Numbered from the stretch's first letter, positions 1 through 9,224 are shown. The stretch is DNA of 64,000 bases from DATARH01 sp963773625 (GCA_963773625.1 CAVZCJ010000009.1:1-64000), one strand, 5' to 3'. The notes: generated by a model from the letters alone, not told the origin. A program made the numbers and translations.

Positions 1-44
1 TACGGATCAGGAGGTTAGGGGTTCGACTCCTCTCGGGCGCGCCA
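1..44 (+). tRNA. tRNA-Arg(ACG), 3' part only
   Basis: Only the 3' half lies in the window. Counting back from the encoded CCA at 41-44 gives a 7-nt acceptor strand CGGGCGC with discriminator G, a T arm with loop TTCGACT, a 5-nt variable loop AGGTT, the 3' anticodon-stem strand TCAGG and loop residues T-ACG-GA. The anticodon is therefore ACG, read as ICG, which decodes CGN arginine codons. The 5' half, including the D arm, is upstream of the window and cannot be checked. Confidence 0.9.
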
Positions 45-137
45 ATTTTCTCAATGGAATGTAATTCAAATTTCCTCAGGACCGACGCCCGGGGCCATTT
101 AGCTTTCAGCTCCAAGTAACACTTCTGGGGCCAAAAG

Positions 138-159
138 CCCGGCCCCTGCAAAGGCCGGG
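138..159 (-). terminator. GC-rich hairpin, possible terminator for the minus strand
   Basis: The arms CCCGGCC (138-144) and GGCCGGG (153-159) can form a perfect 7-bp stem with an 8-nt loop. On the minus strand the hairpin is followed by CTTTT, which fits a short intrinsic terminator. No confident minus-strand gene lies immediately upstream, so its purpose is unclear. Confidence 0.35.
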
Positions 160-353
160 TTCAGCCGGTCGGAATCACATCGGCCGGAAAATTATCCGGC
201 CAGCACATCGGCGTGCCAGCAAAGCGGGGCGCGTAGCAAACAGCCGCGTGCGCGGGCGCCGCTACGCCGCCCCTACCTGCGCAGGGCACAGCCCGCACGT
301 GGCGGGCCCATGCGCAGGATTGCGGAAGTCTAGACCGAAGGGGCTGCGCATCC

Positions 354-367
354 TTGATGTGGATCAA
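354..367. promoter_or_regulatory. Perfect FNR/FixK/Anr-type box
   Basis: The sequence TTGATGTGGATCAA matches the palindromic consensus TTGAT-N4-ATCAA bound by Crp/Fnr-family oxygen or nitrogen-oxide regulators (FNR, FixK, Anr). It is one of two perfect matches I found in the window (the other is at 39719-39732), plus a near match at 17522-17535. No confident gene starts just downstream, so the target is unknown. Confidence 0.6.
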
Positions 368-658
368 GGTTCGAAACTCTTTCGCTGACAAGAGCGGAGC
401 CGTGGCCAAATTCGACACCGCGGCGCGCGCCTTCCAGCGGCACTCCCTGAACTTGAAGCTCCGCTGAAGACCGGCAGTCGTTCGACTGGGTCGGCAACGG
501 CAAATTCTCGCGCCCGGCGGGCTTACCGGCATCGATCGATCTTCACGCCGAGCAAAGAACTGCACTGGAGACCGCGAACAAATACGTCGCCGAAGGCATT
601 CAGGGGTTCTCGCCAATACCGCGGCTAGGGCGAGCAAACACGCCGGGTGGCGCGCCAC

Positions 659-1007
659 TCAACCTATCGAGCGCCTGACCAGATCGACGAACTCGGGCAG
701 GTGGATCGGCTTCATCAGCGTCTCATGATCCGACGAGCGGCCACCAGGCATATGCGAAAGATAGCCGCTCATCACAACGGTCTTGGCGCCGAGTTCGGTC
801 GCCCAGTCGGCGATCAGCCGCCCATCGCCGTCGGGCAGCTTCCAATCAGCGATCACCAAATCGTAGGTCTGCGAGGCGAGACGAACTCTTCGCTTCGCCC
901 ACCGTCGCCGCGAAATCCACCGCATAGCTCTCGTCGCGCAAGGCGTCAGCCAAGACCGCCTGGATCTCCGGCTCGTCCTCGACCAGTAAGATGCGCTTGC
1001 CACTCAC
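659..1007 (-). CDS. Single-domain response regulator (CheY-like receiver)
   Basis: This is a stand-alone phosphoreceiver of about 115 residues. The acidic pocket is at the VEDE motif (residues 9-12), the phosphoacceptor is Asp54 in VIADWKLPDGDG, the switch residue is Ser80 in VVMSGY and the conserved Lys is Lys99 in LMKP. There is no output domain, so it probably acts by protein contact. I place the start at GTG 1007, five bases after the stop of the upstream cyclic-nucleotide-binding gene, which suggests one transcript. The frame changes by one extra base near 880; the receiver fold is continuous across it. The partner kinase is not in the window. Confidence 0.8.
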
Positions 1008-1011
1008 CGGA

Positions 1012-1419
1012 TCACCATGCGGTCTGCGGCCGGTAGCGCTGGTTCATCAAGCGAAGCCGGCGGGCCATCACGCGCATGACCATCAGCGCGAATTCGGGCT
1101 CATCGCCGATGAGCCTGGTGAATTCGCCAGCGTCGATCTTGATGAGCTCGGCGTAAGTGCCGGCGATCACCGAGGCGCTGCGCGGCATGCCCTCGTCGAT
1201 GATCGCCATCTCGCCGACGATCCCGCCGGGCTGGACGGTCTCGTAAACGGTACTGCCGCTGATGATCCGCAAAACGCCCCGCTCAACAATGTAAAGCGCG
1301 TCGGCGTCATCGCCTTCGCGGAACAGAAACTCGCCGCAGCGAAGCGAAACTTTCGCATCGAAACCGCGCTGCGAGGCAATCGTTGCGAAGTCAAATTCAC
1401 AGCGACATGGCGGGGGCAC
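1012..1419 (-). CDS. Cyclic-nucleotide-binding domain protein without DNA-binding domain
   Basis: The 135-residue product is almost entirely one cNMP-binding beta barrel. The phosphate-binding cassette runs from about residue 69 to 83, with the GE pair at 69-70 and the conserved Arg80 followed by SAS, so it can plausibly bind cAMP or cGMP. There is no C-terminal helix-turn-helix, which separates it from Crp/Fnr transcription factors. It is followed five bases later by the single-domain response regulator, and together they look like a small signalling pair. The frame is intact. The ligand cannot be decided from sequence. Confidence 0.85.
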   Translation of the reverse strand: MPPPCRCEFDFATIASQRGFDAKVSLRCGEFLFREGDDADALYIVERGVLRIISGSTVYETVQPGGIVGEMAIIDEGMPRSASVIAGTYAELIKIDAGEFTRLIGDEPEFALMVMRVMARRLRLMNQRYRPQTAW

Positions 1420-1563
1420 CTTCGGCTTTCACCATCCCACGGCCGCATCGTTAATCATTGGTTAAGTTAACCATGCTGGCGGACGTCGCCGCTAGTCGCT
1501 TCGTTGCGCCATCTTCGTCGGCAAAACCCGCTAGAGTGGCAAGTCGGCAGGTGGGAGGAGCGG

Positions 1564-3925
1564 ATGCACGACGCGGCACATGGCACTGGAATCGGCCAGC
1601 CGGTACGCCGACGCGAGGATTTGCGCCTGGTCACAGGACGCGGCCGCTACAGCGACGATCTCAGCCTTCCCGGCCAGGCCTATGCGGTCTTCGTCCGCTC
1701 GCCGCATGCCCATGCGCTGATCCGCAAGCTCGACACGGCGTCCGCCAAGGCGGCGCCTGGCGTGCTCGCGGTGCTGACCTCGGACGAGGTGCGCGAAGAC
1801 GGGCTCAACCCGCTGCCGCATATCAGCAACAACCATCCCGCCGATATCCGCATCCAGAACAAGGACGGCTCGCCGGTCGTCCGGCCGCAGCATCAGCCGA
1901 TCGTCTTCCCCGAGGTCTGCCATGTCGGCGAGATCGTCGCGGTGGTGGTCGCGGAGAGCGTCGCCGCGGCGAAGGACGCCGCCGAGCTTGTCGAGATCGA
2001 CTGGGAGGTGTTGCCGGCGGTCGCGCGTGGCCTCGCCGCAGCCGAGGGCAACGCGCCGCGTGCCCGGCTCGACAGCCCCAACATCATCCTCGACGGCGAG
2101 ATCGGCGACGAGGCAGCGGCCGCGGCAGCCTTCGCCAAGGCGGCGCATGTCGTCACGCTCGACACCTGGGTGCAGCGCGTGTGCGGCGTGCCGATGGAGC
2201 CGCGCGCCGCGGTCGGCGAATACGACCCGGCGACCGGCATGCACACCTGTCACGCCGGCGCTGGCGGCGCGGTCAGCCCCGACGGGATCTGGCGATGGTG
2301 TTCGGCATCCCGCCTGAGCAGGCTCGCATGGTGATGCACGATATCGGCGGCAATTTCGGGACGCGCGGCTCGTTCAATGTCGAGTTCGCGCTGGTCGTGT
2401 GGGCGGCGAAGCGGCTCGGCCGCCCGGTCAAATGGACCTGCGAGCGACAGGAGTATTTCGTCGCCGACTACCAGGCGCGCGACCTCGCCTGCCACGCCGA
2501 GCTGGCGGTCGACAAAGACGGCAATTTTCTCGCCATGCGCGGCTCCAACCTGGTCAACCAGGGCGCCTACGCGATCGCCTTCGGCTCGCTCAACAAGGGC
2601 GTCGAGATCATGTCGAGCATCTATCACGTGCCGGCGGTGCATTTCCGCGCCCAGGCGGCGCTGACCAACACGCTGCCGACCCGCCCCTATCGCAGCTCGG
2701 GCCGGCCCGAGGTGATGTTCGTCATGGAGCGGCTCATCGACCTCGCCGCCAGGCAGACCGGCGATCGACCGCATCGAGCTGCGCCGCCGCAACCTCGTGC
2801 CGGTCGAGAGCGATGCCCTACACCAACCCGTTCGGCATGGTCTACGACAGCGGCGAGTACCACGACTGCATGGCGCGGGTGCTGCGGCTCGGCGATTGGC
2901 AGGGCTTTCCGGCCCGCCGCGCCGAGGCGAAGTCGCGCGGCAGGCTGCGCGGGATCGGCGTCGCCAATTACGTCGATACCGCGACCGGGGCGCCGCGCGA
3001 GAAGGCCGAGATGGTGGTGAAACCCGAAGGCATCGTCGAGGTGGCGATCGGCACCGTATCGCAAGGCCAGGGCCACGAGACCAGCTTCGCCCAGCTCGTC
3101 ACCGAATTCCTCGGCGTGCCGCTCGACAGCATCCGGCTCATTACCGGCGACACCGCGCGGGTCTCGGTCGGCGGCGGCGCGCATTCGGGCCGGGCGCTGC
3201 GCCTCGGCAGCATCGTCATGCTCAACGCCTCGAAGGCGATCGTCGAGAAAGGGCTGCAGATCGCCAGCCACGTGCTCGAAGCCGACGTCGCCGATCTCGA
3301 ATTCGTCGCCGGCAATTTCACCGTCAAGGGCACCGACCGCGCGATCGGCATCTTCGAGGTCGCGCGTCGAGGCGCTGCGAGCGCAACGACCTGCCCGACG
3401 ATCTGCGCGGGCCGCTCGGCGCCGAGAGCGACGAGACCGTCAACCTCGCCGCCTTCCCCTATGGCTGCCATGTCTGCGAGGTCGAGATCGACCCCGAGAC
3501 CGGGGTGCTCGACATCGTGCGCTACAGCGCGGTCGACGATGTCGGGCGCGCGGTCAACCCGATGATCGTGCACGGCCAGGTGCATGGCGGCATCGTCCAG
3601 GGGGTCGGCCAGGCGATCATGGAGAACGCCTATTACGACCCCGACAGCGCGCAGCTGCTTGGCCGGCTCGTTCATGGATTACGCGATGCCGCGCGCCGAC
3701 CGCATGCCGTTCTTCGATTGCGAGCTCTCCGAAGTGCCGAGCCCGACCCATCCCTTGGGCATCCGCCCCGGCGGCGAAGGCGGCACCACCCCGGCGCTCG
3801 GGGTGGTGATCAACGCCGTGGTCGATGCGCTATCCGAATTCGGCGTCGACCATATCGAGATGCCGGCGACCTCCGAGCGCATCTGGCGAGCGATCCACGG
3901 GCAGGCGCCTGAGCGCCGCGCGTAA
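1564..3925 (+). CDS. Xanthine dehydrogenase-family molybdopterin-binding large subunit (CoxL-like)
   Basis: About 787 residues when the frames are joined, the usual length for the large subunit of molybdenum hydroxylases. It starts at ATG 1564 behind GGGAGGAG. The N-terminal domain begins GQPVRRREDLRLVTGRGRY, as is typical of the family. The motif PYRSSGR replaces the AYXCSFR loop of true CO dehydrogenases, so the substrate is more likely an aldehyde or aromatic heterocycle than CO. The C-terminal GGEGGTTPAL carries the family's active-site Glu. Frame changes lie near 2285, 2765, 2812, 3370 and 3661. No FAD or 2Fe-2S subunit gene is adjacent, so partners must be encoded elsewhere. Confidence 0.85.
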
Positions 3926-3926
3926 C

Positions 3927-4172
3927 TCAAGCCGCGCTCGGGAGCGCTGTGACCGTGAGAATAATGCGTTCCGACGGGAAAACGATTGTTACTTCGGTGC
4001 CCTTATCGACCGCGCTCTTCAACGTCAGCGAGCCGCCATGCAGCTCGATCATCGCCTTGACCAACGGTAGGCCGAGCCCCGTGCCTTCCTCCGAACAGCA
4101 GACAAAAGCGGAATTGCTGTAGTCGCCGTCATTTGCGAACATTGCGGCGCGCACCAGCAGTTCGTCGTTGAT
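3927..4172 (-). pseudogene. Histidine kinase, C-terminal remnant
   Basis: Only the end of the HATPase_c domain is left: the G2-type box EGTGLGLPLVKAMIELHGG followed by the last strands, ending FPSERI and a short tail. The sequence just upstream degenerates, and the dimerisation domain, H-box and N box are missing. It lies directly downstream of the remnant of an OmpR-type regulator, the normal order of a two-component operon. I infer that a kinase gene was cut down to its final 60-80 codons by deletion, possibly in the same events that involved the neighbouring IS element. Confidence 0.7.
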
Positions 4173-4177
4173 ATAAA

Positions 4178-4519
4178 TCAAACCGAACCATCCCCCACCC
4201 GTTGTCGACTTGCGGCCTCGGCGAAAATGTCGGAGGACGGGCCGAGCCTCGACGAAGTGGAGCTTTTGACCGGTGACGTAAAAATATAACCGCCACCGCG
4301 CACAGTCTTGATCAGGTCTGGGTTCTTCGGATCGTCTTGGAGCTTGCGCCGAAGGCGGCCGACCTGGACGTCGATCGTACGGTCGAACGGCGTCGCTTCG
4401 CGATGCCGCGACAGATCGAGCAGCCGGTCCCGCGACATTACCCGCATGGGATTGGTGACGAAGGCCACCAGCAGCTCGAATTCCCCAGAGGTCAGCGCCA
4501 CGGTCTCGCCCTCCGACGA
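4178..4519 (-). pseudogene. OmpR-family response regulator, C-terminal remnant
   Basis: The frame encodes a complete OmpR/PhoB winged-helix effector domain: LTSGEFELLVAFV, then RTIDVQVGRLRRKLQDD and the closing KTVRGGGYIF. The receiver domain is absent because the frame runs into the left inverted repeat of the IS3-family element at about 4520. The sequence on the other side of the element is not a receiver domain, so this is not a simple insertion. Without the receiver it should not be a regulated factor. Confidence 0.8.
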
Positions 4520-4546
4520 TTGGACTTGCTCCGGAAAAGTGGAGAG
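4520..4546 (+). repeat. IS3 element left inverted repeat
   Basis: The left end starts TTGGACTTGCTCCGG and ends AGTGGAGAG. It matches the reverse complement of 5729-5755 at about 22 of 27 positions, with the mismatches in the middle. Confidence 0.85.
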
Positions 4547-4571
4547 TTCCCTGTGAGCAATGAGGAACTCG

Positions 4572-4862
4572 ATGACACAGCAACGACGGTTTACGAAGGA
4601 GTTTGCGGAAGAAGCGGTCCGCCTGGTGCAAACCAGCGGGCGGACGCAGCGCGAGATCGCCAGTGATCTTGGGATTGGCCTATCGACGCTGGCCCGCTGG
4701 ATCGGGCGGAGCCGGGATCGGCAGGCTGTCGACCCATTGGCAACGCAGAGCGATATCACGGCGGAGCTGAAGCGGCTGCGCCGGGAGAACGAGATCCTTC
4801 GCCAGGAGCGGGACATCCTGAAGAAGGCCACCGCTTTTTTCGCCCGGGAGGGAAGTCGATGA
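4572..4862 (+). CDS. IS3-family transposase OrfA
   Basis: About 96 residues. The N-terminal part (RRFTKEFAEEAVRLV to STLARWI) is a helix-turn-helix that binds the element ends. The C-terminal part (ELKRLRRENEILRQERDILK) is a leucine-zipper-like coiled coil, as in other IS3 OrfA proteins. I prefer ATG 4572 over 4560 because GAGGAA lies just before it. The stop overlaps the OrfB start in an ATGA arrangement. Just before the end, codons TTT-TTC within the heptamer T-TTT-TTC (4835-4841) form a classical -1 slippery site in the right phase, so a fused OrfAB transposase is expected. Confidence 0.9.
   Translation: MTQQRRFTKEFAEEAVRLVQTSGRTQREIASDLGIGLSTLARWIGRSRDRQAVDPLATQSDITAELKRLRRENEILRQERDILKKATAFFAREGSR
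4835..4841 (+). promoter_or_regulatory. Programmed -1 frameshift site in the IS3 element
   Basis: The heptamer T-TTT-TTC lies in frame with OrfA codons GCT-TTT-TTC, and OrfB is in the -1 frame. This is the arrangement used by IS3-family elements to make OrfAB by ribosomal slippage. A GC-rich stretch follows directly. Confidence 0.6.
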
Positions 4863-5720
4863 GGTTCACGCTCATCGATGGGGCGAAAGCGCAATTCCCC
4901 GTCTATCGCCTGTGCCGGATGCTCGGTGTCAGCCAAAGCGGCTATTTCGCCTGGAGAGGTCGGCTGGCCTGCCGCCGCCAACGCGACGACATGGTGTTGC
5001 TGGCGCATGTCCGGTCGGCCTTTGCTCTGTCGAACGGCACCTATGGCAGTCCCCGAATGACGCGGGAACTGCGGGATATCGGCCTCACGGTCGGTCGCCG
5101 CCGGATCGCTCGACTGATGCGCGACAACGGCCTGCGGGCACGGCAGAGGCGGCGGTTCAAACGAACCACCGACAGCCATCACGCCTGGCCGGTCGCGCCC
5201 AACCTGCTCGATCAGGACTTCACGGCAACGGAGCCCGACAAGAAGTGGGGCGCCGACATCTCCTATGTCTGGACCCGCGAAGGTTGGTTGTACCTCGCCG
5301 TCGTCATCGACCTGTTCGCACGCCGGGTCGTCGGTTGGGCGACCGGCGATCGGCTGCATCGCGACCTGGCCCTCGCCGCTCTGCGCAAAGCCCTGGCCAT
5401 GCGCCGTCCGGCAGCAGGGCTGATCCACCACTCGGATCGCGGCAGCCAGTATTGCTCAATCGATTATCAGGCCGAACTGCGCAGGCACGGCATCCTGATC
5501 TCGATGTCCGGCAAGGGAAATTGTTACGACAACGCCATGGTTGAGACGTTCTTCAAGACCCTGAAATCCGAGCTCGTCTGGCGCACCGTCTTCTACACCC
5601 GCCAAGAAGCCGACCAGGCCATTGGCCGCTACATCGACGGGTTCTACAATCCCGTTCGGCGCCATTCTGCCCTCGACTTCACAAGCCCGGCTCAGTTCGA
5701 AAAAAACGACCGCCAAATGA
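4859..5720 (+). CDS. IS3-family transposase OrfB (DDE integrase)
   Basis: The catalytic half of the transposase. An HTH_21-like region (YGSPRMTRELRD) precedes an rve integrase core with the DDE residues visible: Asp in KKWGADISYVW, Asp in GLIHHSDRGSQY and Glu in NAMVETFFKTLKSE. The frame as sequenced continues past the right inverted repeat to 5938. Removing one A from the A7 run at 5700-5706 would instead end the protein at a TGA (5718-5720) with the tail FEKTTAK, inside the element. I regard that as the true end. Confidence 0.9.
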
Positions 5721-5728
5721 GCCAATGC

Positions 5729-5755
5729 CTCTCCACTAAAGCGGGGCAAGTCCAA
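5729..5755 (-). repeat. IS3 element right inverted repeat
   Basis: This is the mirror of the left end: CTCTCCACT at its start and GCAAGTCCAA at its end. The OrfB frame as sequenced runs through this repeat and out of the element, which is abnormal for the family. Confidence 0.85.
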
Positions 5756-5934
5756 CGTATCTCTCAGCCGGCGATGCCCATCTTCCGGACCGCCAGTACG
5801 CTACTAACCAATTGTGACGCTCGTCTATCAAATTCGCTGCTGTCTCAAGTATATCTTGGCCCGACGAACGCTGGCTTTGCCCTTGGCCGAATAAATGACC
5901 GTTTTCGGCGCAAAGCGGCCGGAGATCAGCGGCG

Positions 5935-6874
5935 TTAATACTCCCGCGCCAGGTCGATCTGCTGCAAGAGGCCGCCGCCGGCCTCGATGCTGTTGATGTT
6001 GGCGGCGATCTCGGTGACCAGCTGCGCGACCGTCGGGCGGCGCGCGACATGCGGCATCACCGTGACCTTGGGGTGCGTCCATAGCGGGCTTTCCGGCGGC
6101 AGCGGCTCGGGCTTCAGCGCGTCGAGCGCGGCGTAGGAGAGCTGGCCGGAATCGAGTGCGGCGATCAAATCGGCGTCGACCACGTGGCCGCCGCGGCCGA
6201 TATTGATGACCATCGCGCCCCTGCGGCATCATCGCGAAGGTGCGGGCGCAGAGGATGCCCTCGGTCTCGCGGGTCAGCGGCAGCAGGCAGACCACGATGT
6301 CGGTCTGGTTGAGAAACGGCTCAAGCTGGTCGTGGCCGTGGAAGATGCGGATGCCGTCCCGCTCCGGGCGGGGCGAGCGCACCCAGGCCGAGACCGGAAA
6401 GCCGAGCTGCTTCAAGATCAGCGCCGGCGCCGTCGCCATCAGCCCGAGGCCGAGAAACCCGACGCGGCGCTCCTCGGGCCGCACGATCCGCGTGCGCAGC
6501 CATTCGCGGTTCCTCTGCGCCTCCTGATATTTCGGCAGCTCGCGGTGAAAGCGCAGCACGTGCATGACCGTGTATTCGGTCATCATCGGATCGCCGCCGG
6601 ACGGCTCGATCTTGCCGAGCGGCACCTTCGGCAGCTTGGGGTGGTTGATGAACGCCTCGACCCCGGCCGAGCGGCTGAACATCGCCTTCAGATTGGGCAG
6701 CGGCGGGATGACGTCGAAATCCGGCCGGATAAAGGCGAGGTATTCGATCGCGTCGAGATCGTTGGCCTCGGGAAAAATGCGGATGTCGAGATCGGGCAGC
6801 TGCTCGGCGAAATTGTCGCGCCACATCTGCGCGTTGCCGATTTGCTTGTCGAGATTGACGATGAGCAGCGCCAT
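5935..6874 (-). CDS. D-isomer-specific 2-hydroxyacid dehydrogenase, GhrA-like
   Basis: About 313 residues, the length of glyoxylate/hydroxypyruvate reductase A. The Rossmann motif is GFLGLGLMA and the catalytic triad of the family is visible: Arg in NIGRGGHVV, Glu in ALKPEPLP and His in VMPHVARRP. It should reduce glyoxylate, hydroxypyruvate or a related 2-oxoacid with NAD(P)H in the cytoplasm. It starts at ATG 6874 behind GGAGGGGAC. One extra G in the GGGG run near 6219 breaks the frame between MMPQG and MVINIGRGG. It stands alone. Confidence 0.88.
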
Positions 6875-6955
6875 GTCCCCTCCGGCGGTTTGGGTTCCGG
6901 AGGTTTGTAGTCCGCCGCCGGGCGGCTGAGCAATTAAACTGGTTGCGCGGCGCGG

Positions 6956-7045
6956 TCAGCCGACACTGGCTAGCGCGACGGCGATCAGCACGTAGGCCAC
7001 CGTCCCCAACACCGTGGCGATGACACCAAAAGTTATGCCCCTCAT
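6956..7045 (-). CDS. Putative 29-residue single-pass membrane peptide
   Basis: From ATG 7045 the frame encodes MRGITFGVIATVLGTVAYVL plus nine more residues, nearly all of it one hydrophobic helix with a single Arg near the start, so an N-in membrane orientation is likely. A purine-rich stretch lies just upstream. The frame is open to 7201 but the upstream part looks random. I do not recognise a family. It could be a small regulatory membrane peptide or a chance frame. Confidence 0.4.
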   Translation of the reverse strand: MRGITFGVIATVLGTVAYVLIAVALASVG

Positions 7046-7299
7046 CTTTTCGTCCCATTCCTTCTTTTGGCGCGGGGGCGACGCCGGTAGCCGGCATTGG
7101 CGTCGAATATGGTTAACAAATGATTCACGCCGCGCCTCATGGCCGATTGCCGCACCAACGCCACCAACGCCCCGGTAGCGGTGAACGTTCCAGGCATGCA
7201 CGCTAAGCCGGGCTTATGATCAGCCTATGCGTAGAGCGCGGGTAGGCAGCGCGGCCGCGCGTGCTACACTTGCCCGCGAACCGATTGGGAGGATGGGCG

Positions 7300-9013
7300 A
7301 TGACGTACGATCTGTTGGTGAAGAACGGGCTGATCGTCGACGGGTCGGGCATGCCGGCATTCCGCGGCGATGTCGGCGTCAAGGACGGCAAGATCGCCGA
7401 GATCGGCAAGCTTTCTTCGCCAGCCGAGAAGACCATCGACGCCGACGGCCGCGCCGTCGCCCCTGGCTTTATCGACAACCATTGCCATTACGACGCGCAG
7501 GTCACCTGGGACCCGCTGTGCACCTTCTCGCCCGAGCATGGCGCGACCACGGTGATCTTCGGCAATTGCTCGCTGATCCTGGCGCCGGTACGCAAGGGCC
7601 ATCGAGGAGCGGCTCGCCGAGTTCCTCTCCTATGTCGAGGCGATCCCGATGTCGGTCTTGAAGACCGTCGATTTCGACTGGGAGACCATCCCGCAATACA
7701 TGGATCGGCTCGACAAGCGGCTCGGCATCAATGTCGGCAATTTGATCGGCCACACCGCGGTGCGCCACTACGTGATGGGCGACGACTGCCAGAAGGCCGG
7801 CGCCACCGAGGCGCAGATCAAGCAGATGCAGGACGTCGTGCGCAGCGGCATGGAAGCCGGCGCGCTCGGCCTCTCGGTGTCGCGCGAGAAGGGCCATTTC
7901 GACCCGCAGGGCGTGCCGATCCCGGCGCTGTGGGCCGACGAGAGCGAGATCTTCGCGCTCGCCGACGTGCTGCGCGATATGGGCACCGGCACGATCCAGG
8001 CCGGCGGCGGCCAGTATGTCGAGCTGAAGGACGGCATGATGCGCCGCCTCGCCGAGGCCTCGCGGCCGCACGGTCGTCTACAACTCGCTGTCGCAGACGA
8101 TGCGCCGCCCGGACGAGTGGAAACAGCACATGGCGCGCGTCGACGAGACCGCGGCGATGGGCATCCGCGCCTACCCGATGTGCTCGCCCAACCGGGTGAC
8201 GCAAGACTTCACGATGAAGAACAGCCAGGTCTTCCGCGGCCTGCCGACCTGGCACCCGATCCTCTTGATGTCGGACGACGAGAAGCTGCGGCTCTACGCC
8301 GACCCGGAAATCCGCGCCAAGCTCCATGAGGAGGCGGTGGTCAACAAGCCGGACAGCGCGGTCGGCATCTCCAAGACCTGGTGGAACTACATCTGGGTCA
8401 ACGAGCCGGCGCTCGAAAAGAACAAGTGGATGCAGTTCAAGTCGATCGGCGAGATCGCCGAGAAGCAGGGCAAGCGCGTCATCGACGCGTTCCTCGATCT
8501 CGTCGTCGAGGAGAAGCTCGAAACCCGCTTGCTGCAGGCCGAGAACAACATCGACGACGAGGCGCTGCGCAAGATCCTGACCTACCCGAACGCGGTGATC
8601 GGGCTCGGCGACGGCGGCGCGCACGTGCAGTTCCACGGCGGCTACGGCTATCTCACCAAACTGCTTCGGCGAATGGGTGCGCGAGAAGCACGCGATGACC
8701 TTGGAGCAGGCGGTGCGCCGCCTCACCTTCGAGTCGGCCTCGACCTTCGGCATCTACGACCGCGGCCTGCTTGCGCCCGGGCATGAAGGCCGACATCACG
8801 ATGTTCGACCCGGCGACCGTCAAATGCGGCAAGGAGACCGTGGTGCGCGACTTCCCGGCCGGCGGCTGGCGCATCAAGGAAGCGGCCGAGGGCATCTTCG
8901 GCACGATCGTCAACGGCCAGGTGCTCTACGAAGACGGCAAACACACCGGCGCCCTCCCCGGCCGCGTGCTGCGCAACTCCTATTACGAGCAGAACCGCCG
9001 CAGCAACGCCTGA
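7300..9013 (+). CDS. N-acyl-D-amino-acid deacylase / amidohydrolase family 3
   Basis: About 570 residues after joining frames, in line with D-aminoacylase and dihydroorotase-like amidohydrolases. It starts at ATG 7300 after GGGAGGA. The N-terminal beta sandwich (LVKNGLIVDGSG) is followed by the metal ligands His61 and His63 in GFIDNHCHYD, and later by GLGDGGAHVQ, which carries the family's Asp. The end (FGTIVNGQVLYEDGKHTG) is the usual C-terminal sandwich strand. Four frame changes, all consistent with one extra base, lie near 7600, 8070, 8665 and 8773. The true substrate, N-acyl amino acid or a cyclic amide, cannot be set. Confidence 0.85.
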
Positions 9014-9018
9014 AACAC

Positions 9019-9050
9019 CCCGTCATGGCCGGACTTGTTCGGTCATCCAC
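9019..9050. repeat. Short dispersed REP-like palindrome
   Basis: The segment CGTCATGGCCGGACTTGTTC and the following GGTCATCCAC form a small imperfect palindrome. It closely resembles 53965-53994 near the tRNA and rpoD, so it belongs to a dispersed intergenic repeat family. Confidence 0.6.
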
Positions 9051-9068
9051 GTGGGTCGCAAGATGAGG

Positions 9069-9100
9069 AAAGGGCCGCTCCGGAGCGGCCCTTTCTTTTT
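9069..9100 (+). terminator. Strong intrinsic terminator
   Basis: A perfect 13-bp palindrome, AAAGGGCCGCTCC and its complement (9069-9094), is followed by CTTTTT. It closes the deacylase transcript. Because the stem begins with AAA it could also work on the other strand. Confidence 0.85.
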
Positions 9101-9224
9101 GGCGCGCAACGAACTTTCGCCTAAACGATCCCTTGCCGCTGCCGTAGGCTTTATTGTGCTCCCAGGCATCCACCGAGCGGTCATCGTGTTCGGCGCGGCA
9201 AAATGATGCGAACGGGAGGAAACC

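Larger units (their letters stand above)
45..658. other. Region without a recognisable gene
   Basis: Apart from the hairpin at 138-159 and the FNR-type box at 354-367, I see no gene I can support here. A 165-codon minus-strand frame (161-658) has a composition dominated by Arg, Pro and Cys and no family signature. On the plus strand short frames between 402 and 646 look protein-like in pieces but are not continuous. This could be a decayed gene or one broken by the frame changes seen elsewhere in the window. Confidence 0.4.
4520..5755 (+). mobile_element. IS3-family insertion sequence, about 1.24 kb
   Basis: Imperfect terminal inverted repeats of 27 bp bound the element: the left end (4520-4546) begins TTGGACTTGC, and the reverse complement of the right end (5729-5755) begins TTGGACTTGC and shares AGTGGAGAG at its inner end. 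Inside are two overlapping frames encoding an IS3-type OrfA and a DDE integrase OrfB, joined by a slippery T-tract. I find no convincing 3-4 bp target duplication (flanks read CGA on the left and CGT on the right). The left flank is a truncated regulator gene and the right flank is unrelated to it. Confidence 0.9.

Noticed and set aside
161..658. 165-codon minus-strand frame
   Set aside because: Composition is dominated by Arg, Pro and Cys with no signal peptide or family pattern; it reads like a shadow frame in GC-rich DNA.
1531..2253. Long antisense frames over the hydroxylase genes
   Set aside because: Long open frames opposite coding DNA are expected at this GC content; their translations are His-, Arg- and Asp-rich and lack any domain.
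1564..3925. Programmed frameshifting as the cause of the many frame changes
   Set aside because: The sites share no common slippery heptamer, occur in unrelated genes, several times per gene, and include carB; errors are the simpler reading. The IS3 site is the exception.
5756..5934. Receiver domain of the truncated OmpR regulator on the other side of the IS element
   Set aside because: I looked for the DD, D and K signature on both strands and saw none.
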